Source: Tolumonas auensis DSM 9187 (lineage in GTDB: Bacteria; Pseudomonadota; Gammaproteobacteria; Enterobacterales; Aeromonadaceae). From it: 64,000 nucleotides of DNA. Below the pieces are notes generated by a model that was not told the origin of the DNA, ran no database searches, and saw only the letters and a program-made list of their open reading frames with translations. Below, piece after piece: positions 16,762 to 26,254 of this stretch (position 1 is the first letter of the stretch; every line of letters starts with the position of its first letter). The DNA lies in contig NC_012691.1 in the NCBI RefSeq assembly GCF_000023065.1, positions 92,001 through 156,000 of the forward strand, read 5' to 3'. The position numbers and the translations under genes are program-made.

Positions 16762-17361
16762 TCAGCCTTTCATTTTTGCAGCGACCGTCGCCACATGTTT
16801 TCCCTGGAAACGGGCAATAGCCAGTTCACGGGCATCCGGTTGCCGCGAACCATCCCCGCCGGCGAGGGTGGTCGCGCCGTATGGCGTACCGCCACCGACA
16901 TGACTGATATCAAACATCTCTGCTGTGCCATAACCAATTGGCACAATCACCATGCCGTGATGGGCCAGCGTCGTCCAGGTCGAGGTAATGGTCATTTCCT
17001 GTCCGCCACCGACACCGGTAGAAGCAAAGACACTGGCAATTTTGCCGAACAGTGCACCTTTAGCCCACAAGCCACCGGTTTGATCGAGGAAATTACGCAT
17101 TTGTGCGGTCATATTGCCGAACCGGGTCGGAACTCCGAAGATGATGGCATCATAATCAACCAGTTCAGCCGGGGTAGCGACTGGTGCGCTTTGTTCAGTT
17201 TTTCCACCGGCAGCTGCAAATCTGGCGGGATCCATGGTTTCCGGCACACGTTTGATCGTGACTTCAACCCCGCTTACTTCCCGCGCTCCCTCGGCGATAC
17301 TGTTTGCCATGGTTTCAATATGACCATACATGGAATGATAGAGTACAAGCACTTTCGTCAT
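16762..17361 (-). CDS. wrbA: NAD(P)H:quinone oxidoreductase WrbA
   Basis: A 199-residue flavodoxin-like FMN protein that performs two-electron quinone reduction, thought to limit redox cycling. The phosphate loop is [13 protein letters not shown], followed by [24 protein letters not shown] and [10 protein letters not shown]-like segments ([13 protein letters not shown]), the classical WrbA series. The C-terminal [19 protein letters not shown] loop is also diagnostic. It is transcribed alone, with AGGGAA as ribosome site. It sits between csrB and the psp genes. Confidence 0.96.
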   Translation of the reverse strand: MTKVLVLYHSMYGHIETMANSIAEGAREVSGVEVTIKRVPETMDPARFAAAGGKTEQSAPVATPAELVDYDAIIFGVPTRFGNMTAQMRNFLDQTGGLWAKGALFGKIASVFASTGVGGGQEMTITSTWTTLAHHGMVIVPIGYGTAEMFDISHVGGGTPYGATTLAGGDGSRQPDARELAIARFQGKHVATVAAKMKG

Positions 17362-17527
17362 CGTATGTTCCCTTTATGCAATGAATGATGGCGTATCATT
17401 CACAACAGGTACGCCGGCAATGGTTCAGCATTAAGCATAGTCAAACAATAGACTTTGGTTTGTTATTCCGACAGTTCAATTCGGGAAATACAACGTTGCC
17501 GGATCCGGAACAATGCACGGAAAACCT

Positions 17528-17899
17528 TCATAATTTATTAAACTCTTTATCAAAGCGGTAACGGCTGGACGTGACGTACCGTTCCATTGCCTGTAAGCGT
17601 TGATCGAGTTTTTTCATCCGTTCGCCTAACTGACGTGCGCGCTGGGCAGTATCTTCGCCATAGCCGAATTGCGGGCGGATCCCCGGCTGCGGTGGCAGTT
17701 GCGTCGGCTGTTTTTCCAGCAGGAATACACCGGCCAGATACACCAGTATCCCCAGACTGCCACTGAACACAAACAGTGTTATCATCAGAATACGCACCAG
17801 CCAGACCGGCTGGCCATAGCACTCGGCGACACCGGCACAGACGCCGCCCAGCCAGGCCTGATTACTGCTGCGGTATAGTTTACGGCCGGAACTGTTCAT
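17528..17899 (-). CDS. pspC: Phage shock protein C
   Basis: The 123-residue inner-membrane protein has the PspC domain (KLYRSSNQAWLGGVCAGVAEC) followed by one strong membrane helix (residues ~33-62). Its C-terminus is a basic/acidic helix (RARQLGERMKKLDQRLQAMERYV). PspC and PspB sense envelope stress such as secretin mislocalisation and release PspF from PspA. It is the last gene of a pspA-pspB-pspC operon; pspD, pspE and pspG are not in the window. Confidence 0.93.
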   Translation of the reverse strand: MNSSGRKLYRSSNQAWLGGVCAGVAECYGQPVWLVRILMITLFVFSGSLGILVYLAGVFLLEKQPTQLPPQPGIRPQFGYGEDTAQRARQLGERMKKLDQRLQAMERYVTSSRYRFDKEFNKL

Positions 17900-17912
17900 G
17901 ATTTACCTCCCG

Positions 17913-18170
17913 TTATGAAGAGCGGTGATTGCGGTTATCGTCGTGGCGGCGCCAGTCCGGCTGCTGCACATCCAGAATGGTTTCCAGTGCCGAGATGCGC
18001 TGTTCCAGCCGGTTGGCCAGCGCCAGCGCATCTTCCATCTGCAGGCGTTCTTCCGCGGATAATCCCCGGTTGAGCCGTGACTGTGTCCAGTAATGCAGGA
18101 TCAGCCAGACTGGCGCCACCAGCGCCAGAAACACCACCGCAGGTACAAAAAAGAACATCATCAGTGACAT
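17913..18170 (-). CDS. pspB: Phage shock protein B
   Basis: The 85-residue protein has an N-terminal membrane helix (FFFVPAVVFLALVAPVWLILHYW) and a cytosolic amphipathic helix (RLQMEDALALANRLEQRISALETILD) ending near PDWR, the conserved PspB pattern. It works with PspC in stress sensing. Its ATG overlaps the pspA stop by one base (TAATG), showing translational coupling. It is somewhat longer than E. coli PspB because of a polar tail (RRHDDNRNHRSS). Confidence 0.92.
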   Translation of the reverse strand: MSLMMFFFVPAVVFLALVAPVWLILHYWTQSRLNRGLSAEERLQMEDALALANRLEQRISALETILDVQQPDWRRHDDNRNHRSS

Positions 18171-18844
18171 TAATGTTCACTCCTCTGGTTTGTCATACTG
18201 GCTTTCAGTGCCTCCAGCTCAGACTCAACCTTATCGTTACGCGTCAGTTCGGTAAATTCATCGTGCAAGGTGCGTGTACGGCCCAGATCCTGCGCCTCAA
18301 CCTCAGCTTCCATGTTATCCATCTTGCGTTCATAGGCTTCGAATTTACGGAATGCCTCTTCCAGTTTTTCCCGGTTGCTGCTGCGACGAATGTCCATGCG
18401 TGAACGGCTGGTCTGTTCCCGCGCCAGCAGAGACTGCTGTTTCGCTTTGGCATCATCGAGTTTCTGCTGCAGCTGACTGATCTCTTCATTCAGCACACAC
18501 AGCTGATCCTCTATCACTTTTAGCTCACGCCCGGCCAATTGCAATGTTTCTTCAACCGCCTGTTTTTCTGCCAGCGCAGCCCGGGCCAGATCATCCCGGC
18601 CTTTACTCAGTGCCAGGCGGGCTTTGTGTTCCCAATCGAGCACGTCAGATTGCAGACGCTGCAGACGTCGTTCCTGTTCCTTGCGGTCTGCCAGTACGCG
18701 TGCAGAACTGGTGCGCACTTCCACCAGTGTTTCTTCCATCTCCTGAATCATCATCCGGACCATCTTGGCCGGGTCTTCGGCGCGATCCAGCAGCGCGGTC
18801 AGGTTGGAATTAATGATGTCGCTGAAACGAGAAAAGATACCCAT
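18170..18844 (-). CDS. pspA: Phage shock protein A
   Basis: PspA is a peripheral membrane protein of the ESCRT-III-like superfamily. It binds and inhibits PspF in the resting cell and oligomerises on damaged membranes. The 224-residue protein starts MGIFSRFSDIINSNLTALLD with the N-terminal amphipathic helix, followed by EDPAKMVRMMIQEMEETLVEV and long coiled-coil helices through about residue 190. Length and order match the family. It is preceded by a sigma-54 promoter and lies divergent to pspF. Confidence 0.96.
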   Translation of the reverse strand: MGIFSRFSDIINSNLTALLDRAEDPAKMVRMMIQEMEETLVEVRTSSARVLADRKEQERRLQRLQSDVLDWEHKARLALSKGRDDLARAALAEKQAVEETLQLAGRELKVIEDQLCVLNEEISQLQQKLDDAKAKQQSLLAREQTSRSRMDIRRSSNREKLEEAFRKFEAYERKMDNMEAEVEAQDLGRTRTLHDEFTELTRNDKVESELEALKASMTNQRSEH

Positions 18845-18880
18845 GATGAACTCCTGTTTACGGATTGACCTCTATAACAG

Positions 18881-18896
18881 AGCGAAAGTCATGCCA
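18881..18896 (-). promoter_or_regulatory. Sigma-54 promoter of pspABC
   Basis: On the minus strand TGGCATGACTTTCGCT has the GG and GC dinucleotides exactly ten bases apart, as required for sigma-54 -24/-12 elements. It differs from the consensus mainly by TCGC instead of TTGC. It lies 36 bp upstream of pspA, in the intergenic region shared with pspF, the expected activator. Confidence 0.8.
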
Positions 18897-19020
18897 CTTT
18901 TATAACTGGCTGTTTTTACATCGGTTTACTTTTGATGCATAAAAAATAGCCACTCTCTGGTTAAATAATTGGCTATATTGACCATGTTTATAGTCAATAA
19001 AACCAAATCAGGCGGATTCT

Positions 19021-20055
19021 ATGACCACTCCCAAACAGCATGTGATCGGCAGTTCCGAAATCTGGCATCAGGTCTTGCAGCAGGCGTCGCAGCTGGCACC
19101 GCTGAACCGTCCCGTATTGCTCATTGGTGAACGCGGTACCGGCAAAGAACTGATTGCTGAACGCCTTCACTATCTGTCAAAACGTTGGCAGCAGCCTTAC
19201 TTGCAGGTCAATTGTGCGGCGATGCAGGAAAACCTGCTGGAGTCAGAATTGTTCGGTCACGAAGTGGGGTCATTTACCGGTGCTACCCGCAGTCGGGAAG
19301 GGCTGTTTGAGCGTGCGGATGGTGGCACCTTGTTTCTGGATGAACTGGCGACAGCCAGTCTGCAAGTGCAGGAAAAATTACTGCGGGTCATTGAATATGG
19401 TCGTTTCGAGCGACTGGGCGGCAGTAAAACCCTGCGGGTGGATGTCAGGGTCGTGGCCGCCTGTAACGAAGATCTGCCGGCGCTGGTCGGGCAGGGGCGT
19501 TTCCGGGGTGACTTGCTGGATCGGCTGGCATTTGATGTGCTGAATCTGCCACCACTGCGTTACCGCAAAGAGGATATCGCCGAGCTTGCAGAGCATTTTG
19601 CGCTGCGGATGTGTCTGGAGCTGGGGTATGACTATTTCTCCGGGTTCACGGTACATGCACTGCAGCAACTGATGGAGCATGACTGGCCGGGTAATGTGCG
19701 TGAGCTGAAAAATGTGGTCGAACGCAGTATCTACCGGCATGCAGATCCGGCAAAGCCAGTTGCCGATATCGTGCTGGATCCCTTTGCCAGTCCGTGGCGG
19801 ACGTCATCTGCCATGATTTCACCTTCTGTCATTCCGGTATCAGCAGAACCGCATATATCACCTGTTTTGCAGACCTGCGATCTGAAAACCGAACTGGCCC
19901 GGCTGGAGCAGCGTCTGATCCTGCAGGCATTGCAACAGCAGCATTTTCATCAGCGCCGCACGGCGCAGGCGCTGGGTGTGAGTTACGATCAATTGCGGGC
20001 GGCACTGCGCAAATATCCGCATCTTTTAACTAAGCGAAGCAGTAACGAAGGTTGA
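19021..20055 (+). CDS. pspF: PspF, sigma-54-dependent activator of the psp operon
   Basis: A bacterial enhancer-binding protein of 344 residues that begins directly with the AAA+ domain and lacks a receiver domain, as PspF does. Walker A is GERGTGKE (residues 36-43), Walker B GGTLFLDEL, and the sigma-54 contact loop at residues 83-88 reads GSFTGA rather than the usual GAFTGA. The C-terminus is a Fis-type helix-turn-helix (RRTAQALGVSYDQLRAALRKY). A linker of about 55 residues between AAA+ and HTH makes it slightly longer than the 325-residue E. coli protein. It activates the divergent pspABC operon. Confidence 0.95.
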   Translation: MTTPKQHVIGSSEIWHQVLQQASQLAPLNRPVLLIGERGTGKELIAERLHYLSKRWQQPYLQVNCAAMQENLLESELFGHEVGSFTGATRSREGLFERADGGTLFLDELATASLQVQEKLLRVIEYGRFERLGGSKTLRVDVRVVAACNEDLPALVGQGRFRGDLLDRLAFDVLNLPPLRYRKEDIAELAEHFALRMCLELGYDYFSGFTVHALQQLMEHDWPGNVRELKNVVERSIYRHADPAKPVADIVLDPFASPWRTSSAMISPSVIPVSAEPHISPVLQTCDLKTELARLEQRLILQALQQQHFHQRRTAQALGVSYDQLRAALRKYPHLLTKRSSNEG

Positions 20056-20076
20056 TGTCATTTAACGCTGATCTGT

Positions 20077-20098
20077 GTGTAGGATATTTGCCATAGTT
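20077..20098 (+). promoter_or_regulatory. Second copy of the shared upstream element, before the csrC-like gene
   Basis: All 22 bases match the copy at 16029-16050, whereas the flanks do not. It begins 21 bp after the pspF stop and lies about 140 bp upstream of the predicted sRNA, as expected for a GacA/UvrY-family activating site. Regulation is inferred from position and identity only. Confidence 0.6.
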
Positions 20099-20214
20099 TC
20101 TGTGCGTATAATCCGTTTTTATTGTGATGAAAGAAGATGATTTTGATTTTATCTTGATGAATATAAATATCTTTTTAAGAGTTGAAATCCATTCTCAATG
20201 CTTTTTTCGCTGAA

Positions 20215-20546
20215 TATTCAACCTCCGCTTTCCGGATAACAAACTACTATTAGTCATAAGGAAACCGACAGCGGGGTAATATGAGTCGTTGTTCAGGAAG
20301 AGATAAGTAGGACCCCTGCCGGAGGCGGGTTTAAAGGACATCAGAAGGATCTGATGATAGCCGGTGACGGAACAGCGGTTATGCAGGAAGCAGAGCGGGA
20401 ATGTGAGCCCACGGATGGAATGATGCCTGCAAGGAAGCCTGCGCTGTACGCAAGAAAAAATGCTATATGTTTCACGTAAAGCAATCTTCGGTTTAGGCAA
20501 CCGATGCCTGTGGAGGGGGTGACATGAAGTCGCCCCTTTGTTTTTT
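20215..20546 (+). ncRNA. csrC: Second CsrB/CsrC-type sRNA
   Basis: The 573-bp gap between pspF and yecH holds no credible gene but about 14 GGA motifs between 20233 and 20514, many in hairpin loops (CTTCC-type pairs such as TTCAGGAAGAG, GCCGGAGGC, CATCAGAAGGATCTGATG). It ends with GGGGTGAC-atgaa-GTCGCCCC and TTTGTTTTTT, closely matching the csrB terminator, and both RNAs have GGCAACC about 25 nt before it. This fits a CsrC-like CsrA sponge of about 330 nt. The 5' end is uncertain because no clear promoter could be chosen. The name csrC denotes type, not proven orthology. Confidence 0.78.
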
Positions 20547-20629
20547 GTGCTACTTTTTTGATCTGTACCGGCATGGCTGAACGGTAATGATGTTTAAATT
20601 ATGCATCATTATCCAATCAGGAGTTTGTT

Positions 20630-20872
20630 ATGAGTCAATCAGTACACGGTCACGACGTGATGCATATGATGCTGGAGCTGGGTGGTCAGTTCACCCGCGA
20701 CAGTCTGAAGTCCGCTATTGAAACCCGCTTTGGTGCTGATACCCGTTTTCATACCTGCAGCGCGGAAGATATGACAGCGGAACAGCTGATCGACTTCCTG
20801 CAGGCAAAAGGCAAATTTGTTGCCTCCGATGCCGGTTTTAACACTCGTGAAGAACATATCTGCCAGCACTGA
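20630..20872 (+). CDS. yecH: YecH-family small metal-binding-like protein
   Basis: The 80-residue protein carries the full YecH pattern: HGHDVMHMMLELGGQFT, RFHTCSAEDMTAEQLIDFL, KGKF and the C-terminal EEHICQH. The His/Cys residues (HGH, HTC, CxH) suggest a metal site, as the family name implies, but the function is not established. AGGAG lies eight bases before the ATG. It is the first gene downstream of the second sRNA. Confidence 0.9.
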   Translation: MSQSVHGHDVMHMMLELGGQFTRDSLKSAIETRFGADTRFHTCSAEDMTAEQLIDFLQAKGKFVASDAGFNTREEHICQH

Positions 20873-20895
20873 TCACTCAGTTGCAGATTTGGTAG

Positions 20896-20936
20896 CCGGG
20901 CAAGGTGCTCATCACACCGCCCGGTTCTTGCGGTTT
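20896..20936 (+). terminator. Probable terminator between yecH and the deacylase gene
   Basis: CCGGGC and GCCCGG (with an inner GTG/CAC pair) form an interrupted hairpin followed by TTCTTGCGGTTTTT. It is placed after yecH and opposite the convergent deacylase stop codon. Confidence 0.45.
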
Positions 20937-20937
20937 T

Positions 20938-21480
20938 TCAGAAATCAAACCGGTAGTAAATGTTATACGATTCGATCCCTGCATTATCGGAGCTGATACC
21001 TGCATTCGAATAATGTAAAGCCTGTGCGCCGATGGTATGACGCTGATAAAAGCGGATGCCGAAACCAAACCGATCTTCGAAATTGACACTGGAACCCAGT
21101 TCCCGATCTTCTATCTTATTCCGGCTGAAGGCTGCCAGACCAATACCGGCCTCAATAAACGGTTGAACGTCGGCACCACGCGCCCCAAATTCCCAGGTCA
21201 GTACTGGTGATGCGGACAAGCTATGGGTATTGACCTTATCCTGACTGTCCCAGTAGGTATAACCTACCGTCCAGTAACCACTCAGCCGGCCTGCTTCTGT
21301 CTCAAACCAACTTTGCTGCCAGGGAAACTGTATACCGGTACGATAAGTCATGGTGCTGTCCCCGGAATGACCCAAAGCCAGAGATAGATCTGCTGCCGAA
21401 CTTGCGGCACTGATAAACATCGCCATGCTACTCAGCAGGATGGTTACAGACCTGATCGGAGTAACAGAAGTAATCGACAT
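20938..21480 (-). CDS. pagL: PagL-like lipid A 3-O-deacylase
   Basis: PagL is an outer-membrane beta-barrel that removes the 3-O-linked acyl chain of lipid A. The 180-residue precursor has a signal peptide (cleavage likely after SAASSA, residue ~29) and alternating beta-strands ending in the aromatic YYRFDF required for outer-membrane insertion. The catalytic His-Ser pair is in HYSNAGI, with the acidic residue in NAGIES, matching the family active site. It is a single gene, convergent with yecH. Deacylated lipid A lowers TLR4 stimulation in other bacteria; relevance here is unknown. Confidence 0.88.
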   Translation of the reverse strand: MSITSVTPIRSVTILLSSMAMFISAASSAADLSLALGHSGDSTMTYRTGIQFPWQQSWFETEAGRLSGYWTVGYTYWDSQDKVNTHSLSASPVLTWEFGARGADVQPFIEAGIGLAAFSRNKIEDRELGSSVNFEDRFGFGIRFYQRHTIGAQALHYSNAGISSDNAGIESYNIYYRFDF

Positions 21481-21664
21481 GATGCGCCTCCTGCGAAACA
21501 GAAAATTCTCTCACACTGTGTTGTGTGGATTTTCCTTATTTAAGTATAGGTTTGTTCCGGGATAATGCTGTTGTGCCGACTTACATCGCCTGCTGTTATA
21601 GGTTTTGCTAGACTGTTGCCGGTTTAGCCATTTTTTCTTTTGTCTTTCTTTCGGATTACAGCAT

Positions 21665-22252
21665 ATGAGTGTGATTACAGCGGCAGTAATGCTATTTCTG
21701 ATTATGGATCCTGTTGGTAACCTGCCGGTATTCTTGTCAATTCTGCGGCATCTTCCGGCAGAACGTCGCCGCAAGGTGATGATCCGGGAATTACTGATTT
21801 CTCTGGCGGTCATGCTGCTTTTCCTGTTTACCGGTCAGGAGTTGCTGAATCTGCTGAACCTGAAGCAGGAGGCGGTCAGTATTGCCGGTGGCATCGTACT
21901 GTTCCTGATCGCGTTGCGGATGATTTTTCCCGGTCAGGGTGGTGTGACCGGTTTGCCGGAGGGTGAGGAGCCGCTGATTGTACCCATGGCGATCCCGATG
22001 ATTGCCGGCCCCTCGATTCTGGCAGCACTGGTGCTGTTGTCTCATCAGTATCCGGATCAGATGACCGATTGGGTTCTGGCGTTATTGCTGTCGTGGGGGG
22101 CGTCAGCTGTGATCCTGATGTTCTATGAACAGGTGCATAAACTACTGGGCGAACGAGTGCTGACTGCCATGGAACGTCTGATGGGGATGCTGCTGGTGAT
22201 GATTTCAGTACAGATGTTGCTGGATGGCGCTGTGCAATATTTACATCGCTGA
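21665..22252 (+). CDS. yhgN: MarC/YhgN-family membrane protein
   Basis: The 195-residue protein has six predicted membrane helices and matches YhgN nearly end to end: MDPVGNLPVFLSILRHL, RELLISLAVMLLFLF, EEPLIVPMAIPMIAGPSILA, and ERLMGMLLVMISVQMLLDG. The family was labelled NAAT transporters but transport activity is unproven. I start at the ATG at 21665 by homology; the ribosome site (CGGA) is weak and a longer non-ATG frame upstream is rejected. Confidence 0.9.
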   Translation: MSVITAAVMLFLIMDPVGNLPVFLSILRHLPAERRRKVMIRELLISLAVMLLFLFTGQELLNLLNLKQEAVSIAGGIVLFLIALRMIFPGQGGVTGLPEGEEPLIVPMAIPMIAGPSILAALVLLSHQYPDQMTDWVLALLLSWGASAVILMFYEQVHKLLGERVLTAMERLMGMLLVMISVQMLLDGAVQYLHR

Positions 22253-22266
22253 TAACGGAACAGTAA

Positions 22267-22294
22267 TAAAAAAGGAGGCTTGATCGCCTCCTTT
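22267..22294. terminator. Bidirectional terminator between yhgN and ppc
   Basis: AAAGGAGGC (22271-22279) and GCCTCCTTT (22286-22294) flank a six-base loop; A-tracts upstream give the T-tract for the minus strand (ppc). The genes are convergent. Confidence 0.8.
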
Positions 22295-22312
22295 GTCGTG
22301 TGCGGTTACAGA

Positions 22313-24946
22313 CTAACCCGTATTGCGCATACCGGCTGCAATACCGGCAATGGTCACCATTAATGCCTGGTCAACCTGCGGATTCACTTCATCCGGTGTC
22401 GCACGTGAACGATGCAGCAGTTCAACCTGCAGTACGTTCAGCGGGTCGGTGTAGGGATTACGCAACTTGATGGATTCTTTGATCCATGGCTGATCATCCA
22501 GTAACTCACCGCGTTTAGGCAGCAGTTGCAGCACCACATTGATGGAGTCCTGCAATTCCTGACGTAACCGTTTGCCTAACGGCCACAGGTTTTCAGGTGC
22601 CAGACGCAGGTCATAGTATTCAGCCAGCCACAGATCCGCTTTCAGGAATACCATTTCCAGCATTTCCAGACGGGTATGGAAGAATGGCCATTGCTGATCC
22701 ATCTCTTTCAGCAGGTCTTCTTTACCTTCATCCATCACTGCCTGCAGCGCCACATGAGCACCCAGCCAGGATGGCAGCATCAGACGGTTCTGTGTCCAGG
22801 CGAAGATCCACGGAATGGCACGTAGCGATTCAACGCCACCATTCGGCTTACGTTTGGATGGACGTGAACCCAGCGGCAGTTTGCCCAATTCCATTTCCGG
22901 CGTAGCGGCACGGAAGTAAGGTACAAAGTCAGGTTCATCACGGACGATACTGCGATAATGCTGGCAGGAAATTTCTGACAGCTTATCCATGACGTCATAC
23001 CACGCTGCTTCCGGTTTCGGCGGTGGCAGCAGGTTCGCTTCCAGTACCGCACTGGTATAGAGCTTGAAGTTATGAATCGCCACTTCCGGCAAACCAAACT
23101 TGAAGCGGATCATTTCGCCCTGTTCAGTGACACGGAAACCACCTTTCAGTGATCCCGGAGGCTGAGACAAAATCGCCTGATGTGCTGGTCCGCCGCCACG
23201 GCCGATAGTGCCGCCACGACCATGGAACAGCGTCAGTTTGAGATCTTCACGTTCTGCAATGGCGACCAGATCTTCCATCGCGCGATATTGTGCCCAGCCC
23301 GCTGACATCATGCCGGCATCTTTCGCCGAGTCAGAGTAACCGATCATCACATATTGCTGACCGCGGATGTAATTACGGTACCATTCAACAGACAGCAGAC
23401 GGTTCAATACAGCGGCCGCATTCTGCAGGTCATTCTGGGTTTCGAACAGTGGCGCAATCGGCATATGGAATTTACAGCCGACTTCTTTCAGCAGTAATTG
23501 CACCGCTAATACGTCGGATGGCTGACGCGCCATAGAAATAATGTAGATACCAAAGGCATCCGGATCGGTTTGTGCAATCACGCGGCAGGTATCAACAACT
23601 TCCTGTGATTCGGCACTTGGCTGCCAGTTGGCCGGCAGTAACGGACGACGGGAGGCCAGTTCTTTCAGCAGGAACTCTTGCTTCTCGGTTTCGCGCCATT
23701 CTGCGTAATCGCCCAGTTCCAGATACTGGGTCAGCTCAGACAACACCTGACCATGACGCTCGCCATCCTGACGGATATCCAGTTTCAGCAGATTAACGCC
23801 GAAGCAGGCCAGCTTGCGCAGCACATCCAGCAACATGCCATCCGCAATGATGCTCATGCCGCAGGACTGCAGAGAGCGGTAGCACAGCTCCAGAGGTTCG
23901 CGCAGTTGTTCGGTGCGGGTGATCAAATCGCGGTTTTCGGTGTACTGACCTTGCAGCTTCGCGGTGACCGCCTGTTGCGTTTCGCGCAGTGAATCACGAA
24001 CGACACGCAGGATCGCGCGATAAGGCTCGCTGCATTCGCCGACGCGCTGACGCAGTTCTTCATTACAGTCGGTCATCGACAGTTCAGATACCAGCTCCTG
24101 AATATCGGTCAGGAACAGGTTGATCGCCACCCAGCGGGAAAGCAGCAGCACTTCCTGGGTCACTTTTGCGGTCACGAACGGGTTACCGTCACGGTCACCA
24201 CCCATCCAGGATGCAATACGGACAGGATGCGCACGCAGCGGTAAGCGGATACCAAAGTTTTCCTGCAAACGATCATCCAGCTGACGCAGGAATAACGGTA
24301 TGGCAGGCCACAGGTTATTCTCGATAACCGCAAAGCCCCATTTGGCTTCATCAACCGGTGTCGGGCGCTGCTCGCGAATTTCATTGGTATGCCATGACTG
24401 GTTTACCAGCTGTTCAATGCGGTGCTGGATAAATTTGCATTCACGCGGCGTCAGATCCTGCAGCTCCAGCTCTTCCAGACATTCGTTCAGCTGAACGTGT
24501 TTGTGGATCAGGGTCCGGCGGGTGACTTCAGTCGGATGCGCAGTCAGTACCAGTTCAATATCCAGTTCGCAGACGGTATCAATGATTTCCTGTTCGGATA
24601 AATTGGCATTTTTTAATTTATCGAACAGGCTATCCAATGGATCCAGAGTCGTATGCAGTTCACCCTGACGTGACATCGAGTGAAATTGTTCTGCTACGTT
24701 GGCCAGATTCAGAAATTGGCTGAATGCACGCGCGACAGGTAATAATTCGTCATCACTCAGGTTCTTTAATGTAGTTATCAGTTTTTGTCTGTCTTCTTCG
24801 TTACCCTGACGGGACGATTTAGCCAGCTGACGAATATTTTCTATCTTGTCGAGAAACTCATCGCCAAGATGCTCCTTGATGGTTTTGCCCAGTAGATGGC
24901 CAAGCATGCCAACATTACCGCGCAACGCCGCGTACATATCGTTCAT
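22313..24946 (-). CDS. ppc: Phosphoenolpyruvate carboxylase
   Basis: The enzyme fixes bicarbonate onto phosphoenolpyruvate to give oxaloacetate, refilling the TCA cycle. The 877-residue sequence has [13 protein letters not shown] (catalytic His), the [11 protein letters not shown] segment, [13 protein letters not shown] and the C-terminal [10 protein letters not shown] that ends all bacterial PEPCs. The start [16 protein letters not shown] aligns with E. coli; an in-frame start 20 codons upstream is rejected. The gene is monocistronic and precedes argE divergently from nothing: both read leftward, with a 130-bp gap between them. Confidence 0.98.
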   Translation of the reverse strand: MNDMYAALRGNVGMLGHLLGKTIKEHLGDEFLDKIENIRQLAKSSRQGNEEDRQKLITTLKNLSDDELLPVARAFSQFLNLANVAEQFHSMSRQGELHTTLDPLDSLFDKLKNANLSEQEIIDTVCELDIELVLTAHPTEVTRRTLIHKHVQLNECLEELELQDLTPRECKFIQHRIEQLVNQSWHTNEIREQRPTPVDEAKWGFAVIENNLWPAIPLFLRQLDDRLQENFGIRLPLRAHPVRIASWMGGDRDGNPFVTAKVTQEVLLLSRWVAINLFLTDIQELVSELSMTDCNEELRQRVGECSEPYRAILRVVRDSLRETQQAVTAKLQGQYTENRDLITRTEQLREPLELCYRSLQSCGMSIIADGMLLDVLRKLACFGVNLLKLDIRQDGERHGQVLSELTQYLELGDYAEWRETEKQEFLLKELASRRPLLPANWQPSAESQEVVDTCRVIAQTDPDAFGIYIISMARQPSDVLAVQLLLKEVGCKFHMPIAPLFETQNDLQNAAAVLNRLLSVEWYRNYIRGQQYVMIGYSDSAKDAGMMSAGWAQYRAMEDLVAIAEREDLKLTLFHGRGGTIGRGGGPAHQAILSQPPGSLKGGFRVTEQGEMIRFKFGLPEVAIHNFKLYTSAVLEANLLPPPKPEAAWYDVMDKLSEISCQHYRSIVRDEPDFVPYFRAATPEMELGKLPLGSRPSKRKPNGGVESLRAIPWIFAWTQNRLMLPSWLGAHVALQAVMDEGKEDLLKEMDQQWPFFHTRLEMLEMVFLKADLWLAEYYDLRLAPENLWPLGKRLRQELQDSINVVLQLLPKRGELLDDQPWIKESIKLRNPYTDPLNVLQVELLHRSRATPDEVNPQVDQALMVTIAGIAAGMRNTG

Positions 24947-25075
24947 TATGTGTCGTCCTTTCAAAAATAGCGGGGCATACAGCCTTGGCCCCGCAAGCAA
25001 TCCCAATTATCAGTAATCTTACTGGCAGATCAATTAGTGAGCGCCGTTAAAACGCAAAAAAATGCACGGTGGTAG

Positions 25076-26221
25076 CTATAAGCAGAAACGCTGTACCAAA
25101 TGACGCAATAATTCCGTCGTCGGTTTAACAAACGACAGATCGAGGTACTCATCCGGCTGGTGAGCCTGGGCGATATGACCGGGTCCCATCACGATCGTTT
25201 CGCAGCCGAGCTGCTGAATAAACGGGGCTTCGGTACAGTAGTTAACGACTTCCGCCTGATTTCCGCTTAATTGTTCCGCTTCTTTAACCAGCAGCGAGTT
25301 CTCATCACAACCATAAGGCGGAACCGGCTCATGCAGATGCGTCAGACTGATCGCCCCCGGGAACTCCGCTTCTACAGGTGCCAGGTGACGTTTTAATTCC
25401 GCAATCAAATCTTCCGGCATCACACCAGGGATCGGACGCAGATCGATACAGAGTTCACAGCCGCCGCAAATGCGGTTCGCACTGTCACCACCATGAATAC
25501 TGCCCAGATTCAGCGTCGGGTAGGGCACGTCAAAGTGCGCGTTATGGTATTTCTGTTTCAGTTCCTGTTGCATGATCAGTACTTGGGTCAGCACTTTATG
25601 CATGATTTCAATGGCATTGACGCCATTGGCCGGATTAGACGAATGCCCACTTTTCCCTGTCACCCGGATGGCTTCCGACATATGCCCTTTATGCATAAAA
25701 ACAGGCACCAGACCGGTCGGTTCACCGATCACCGCATAATCCGGTCGTATCGGATGGGTATCCGCAATCGCCTTGGCACCAGCCATACTGGTTTCTTCGT
25801 CAGCGGTAGCCAGGATCCGTAATGGTTTTTTCAGCTGAGTTAAATCAATATCTTTCAGGGCTTCAACGATAAAAACGAAAAAGCCTTTCATATCTATAGT
25901 TCCGAGACCATAGATACGATCACCGTCCTGTGTCAGCTGGAAAGGATCTTTCTGCCAGCGACCGGCATCAAAGGGTACGGTATCTGTGTGCCCGGCAAGG
26001 AGCAGTCCGCCATCACCACTACCAATAGTGGCAATCAGATTGAATTTTCCTGCAGTGCCGGGAACAGGGGTAATATCTATCTGCATACCTAATTTTTCAA
26101 ACCAGGAAGCCAGCAGTTCAATTACACTCTGATTACTTTGATCCCAGGCAGGATCTGTGCTGCTGATGGATGGCAGCGCGATAATATCGCGGTACATCTG
26201 AAAAAAATCGAGATTACTCAT
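25076..26221 (-). CDS. argE: Acetylornithine deacetylase
   Basis: An M20-family metallohydrolase that releases ornithine from N-acetylornithine, completing the linear arginine pathway. The 381-residue protein shows the metal ligands in [13 protein letters not shown] and [12 protein letters not shown], the IDMKGFF motif ([10 protein letters not shown]) and the [15 protein letters not shown] dimerisation region. It is transcribed divergently from argCBFH across a region with tandem ARG boxes, the same layout as in E. coli. Its presence implies the linear (ArgE) route rather than an ArgJ cycle. Confidence 0.96.
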   Translation of the reverse strand: MSNLDFFQMYRDIIALPSISSTDPAWDQSNQSVIELLASWFEKLGMQIDITPVPGTAGKFNLIATIGSGDGGLLLAGHTDTVPFDAGRWQKDPFQLTQDGDRIYGLGTIDMKGFFVFIVEALKDIDLTQLKKPLRILATADEETSMAGAKAIADTHPIRPDYAVIGEPTGLVPVFMHKGHMSEAIRVTGKSGHSSNPANGVNAIEIMHKVLTQVLIMQQELKQKYHNAHFDVPYPTLNLGSIHGGDSANRICGGCELCIDLRPIPGVMPEDLIAELKRHLAPVEAEFPGAISLTHLHEPVPPYGCDENSLLVKEAEQLSGNQAEVVNYCTEAPFIQQLGCETIVMGPGHIAQAHQPDEYLDLSFVKPTTELLRHLVQRFCL

Positions 26222-26254
26222 GTTTCCTCCTTGCGCGGCACAGTTTAATTTGGT

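Noticed and set aside
20195-20574. Minus-strand frames across the csrC-like RNA
   Set aside because: No ribosome sites or protein family features; the GGA motifs and terminator on the plus strand explain the region.
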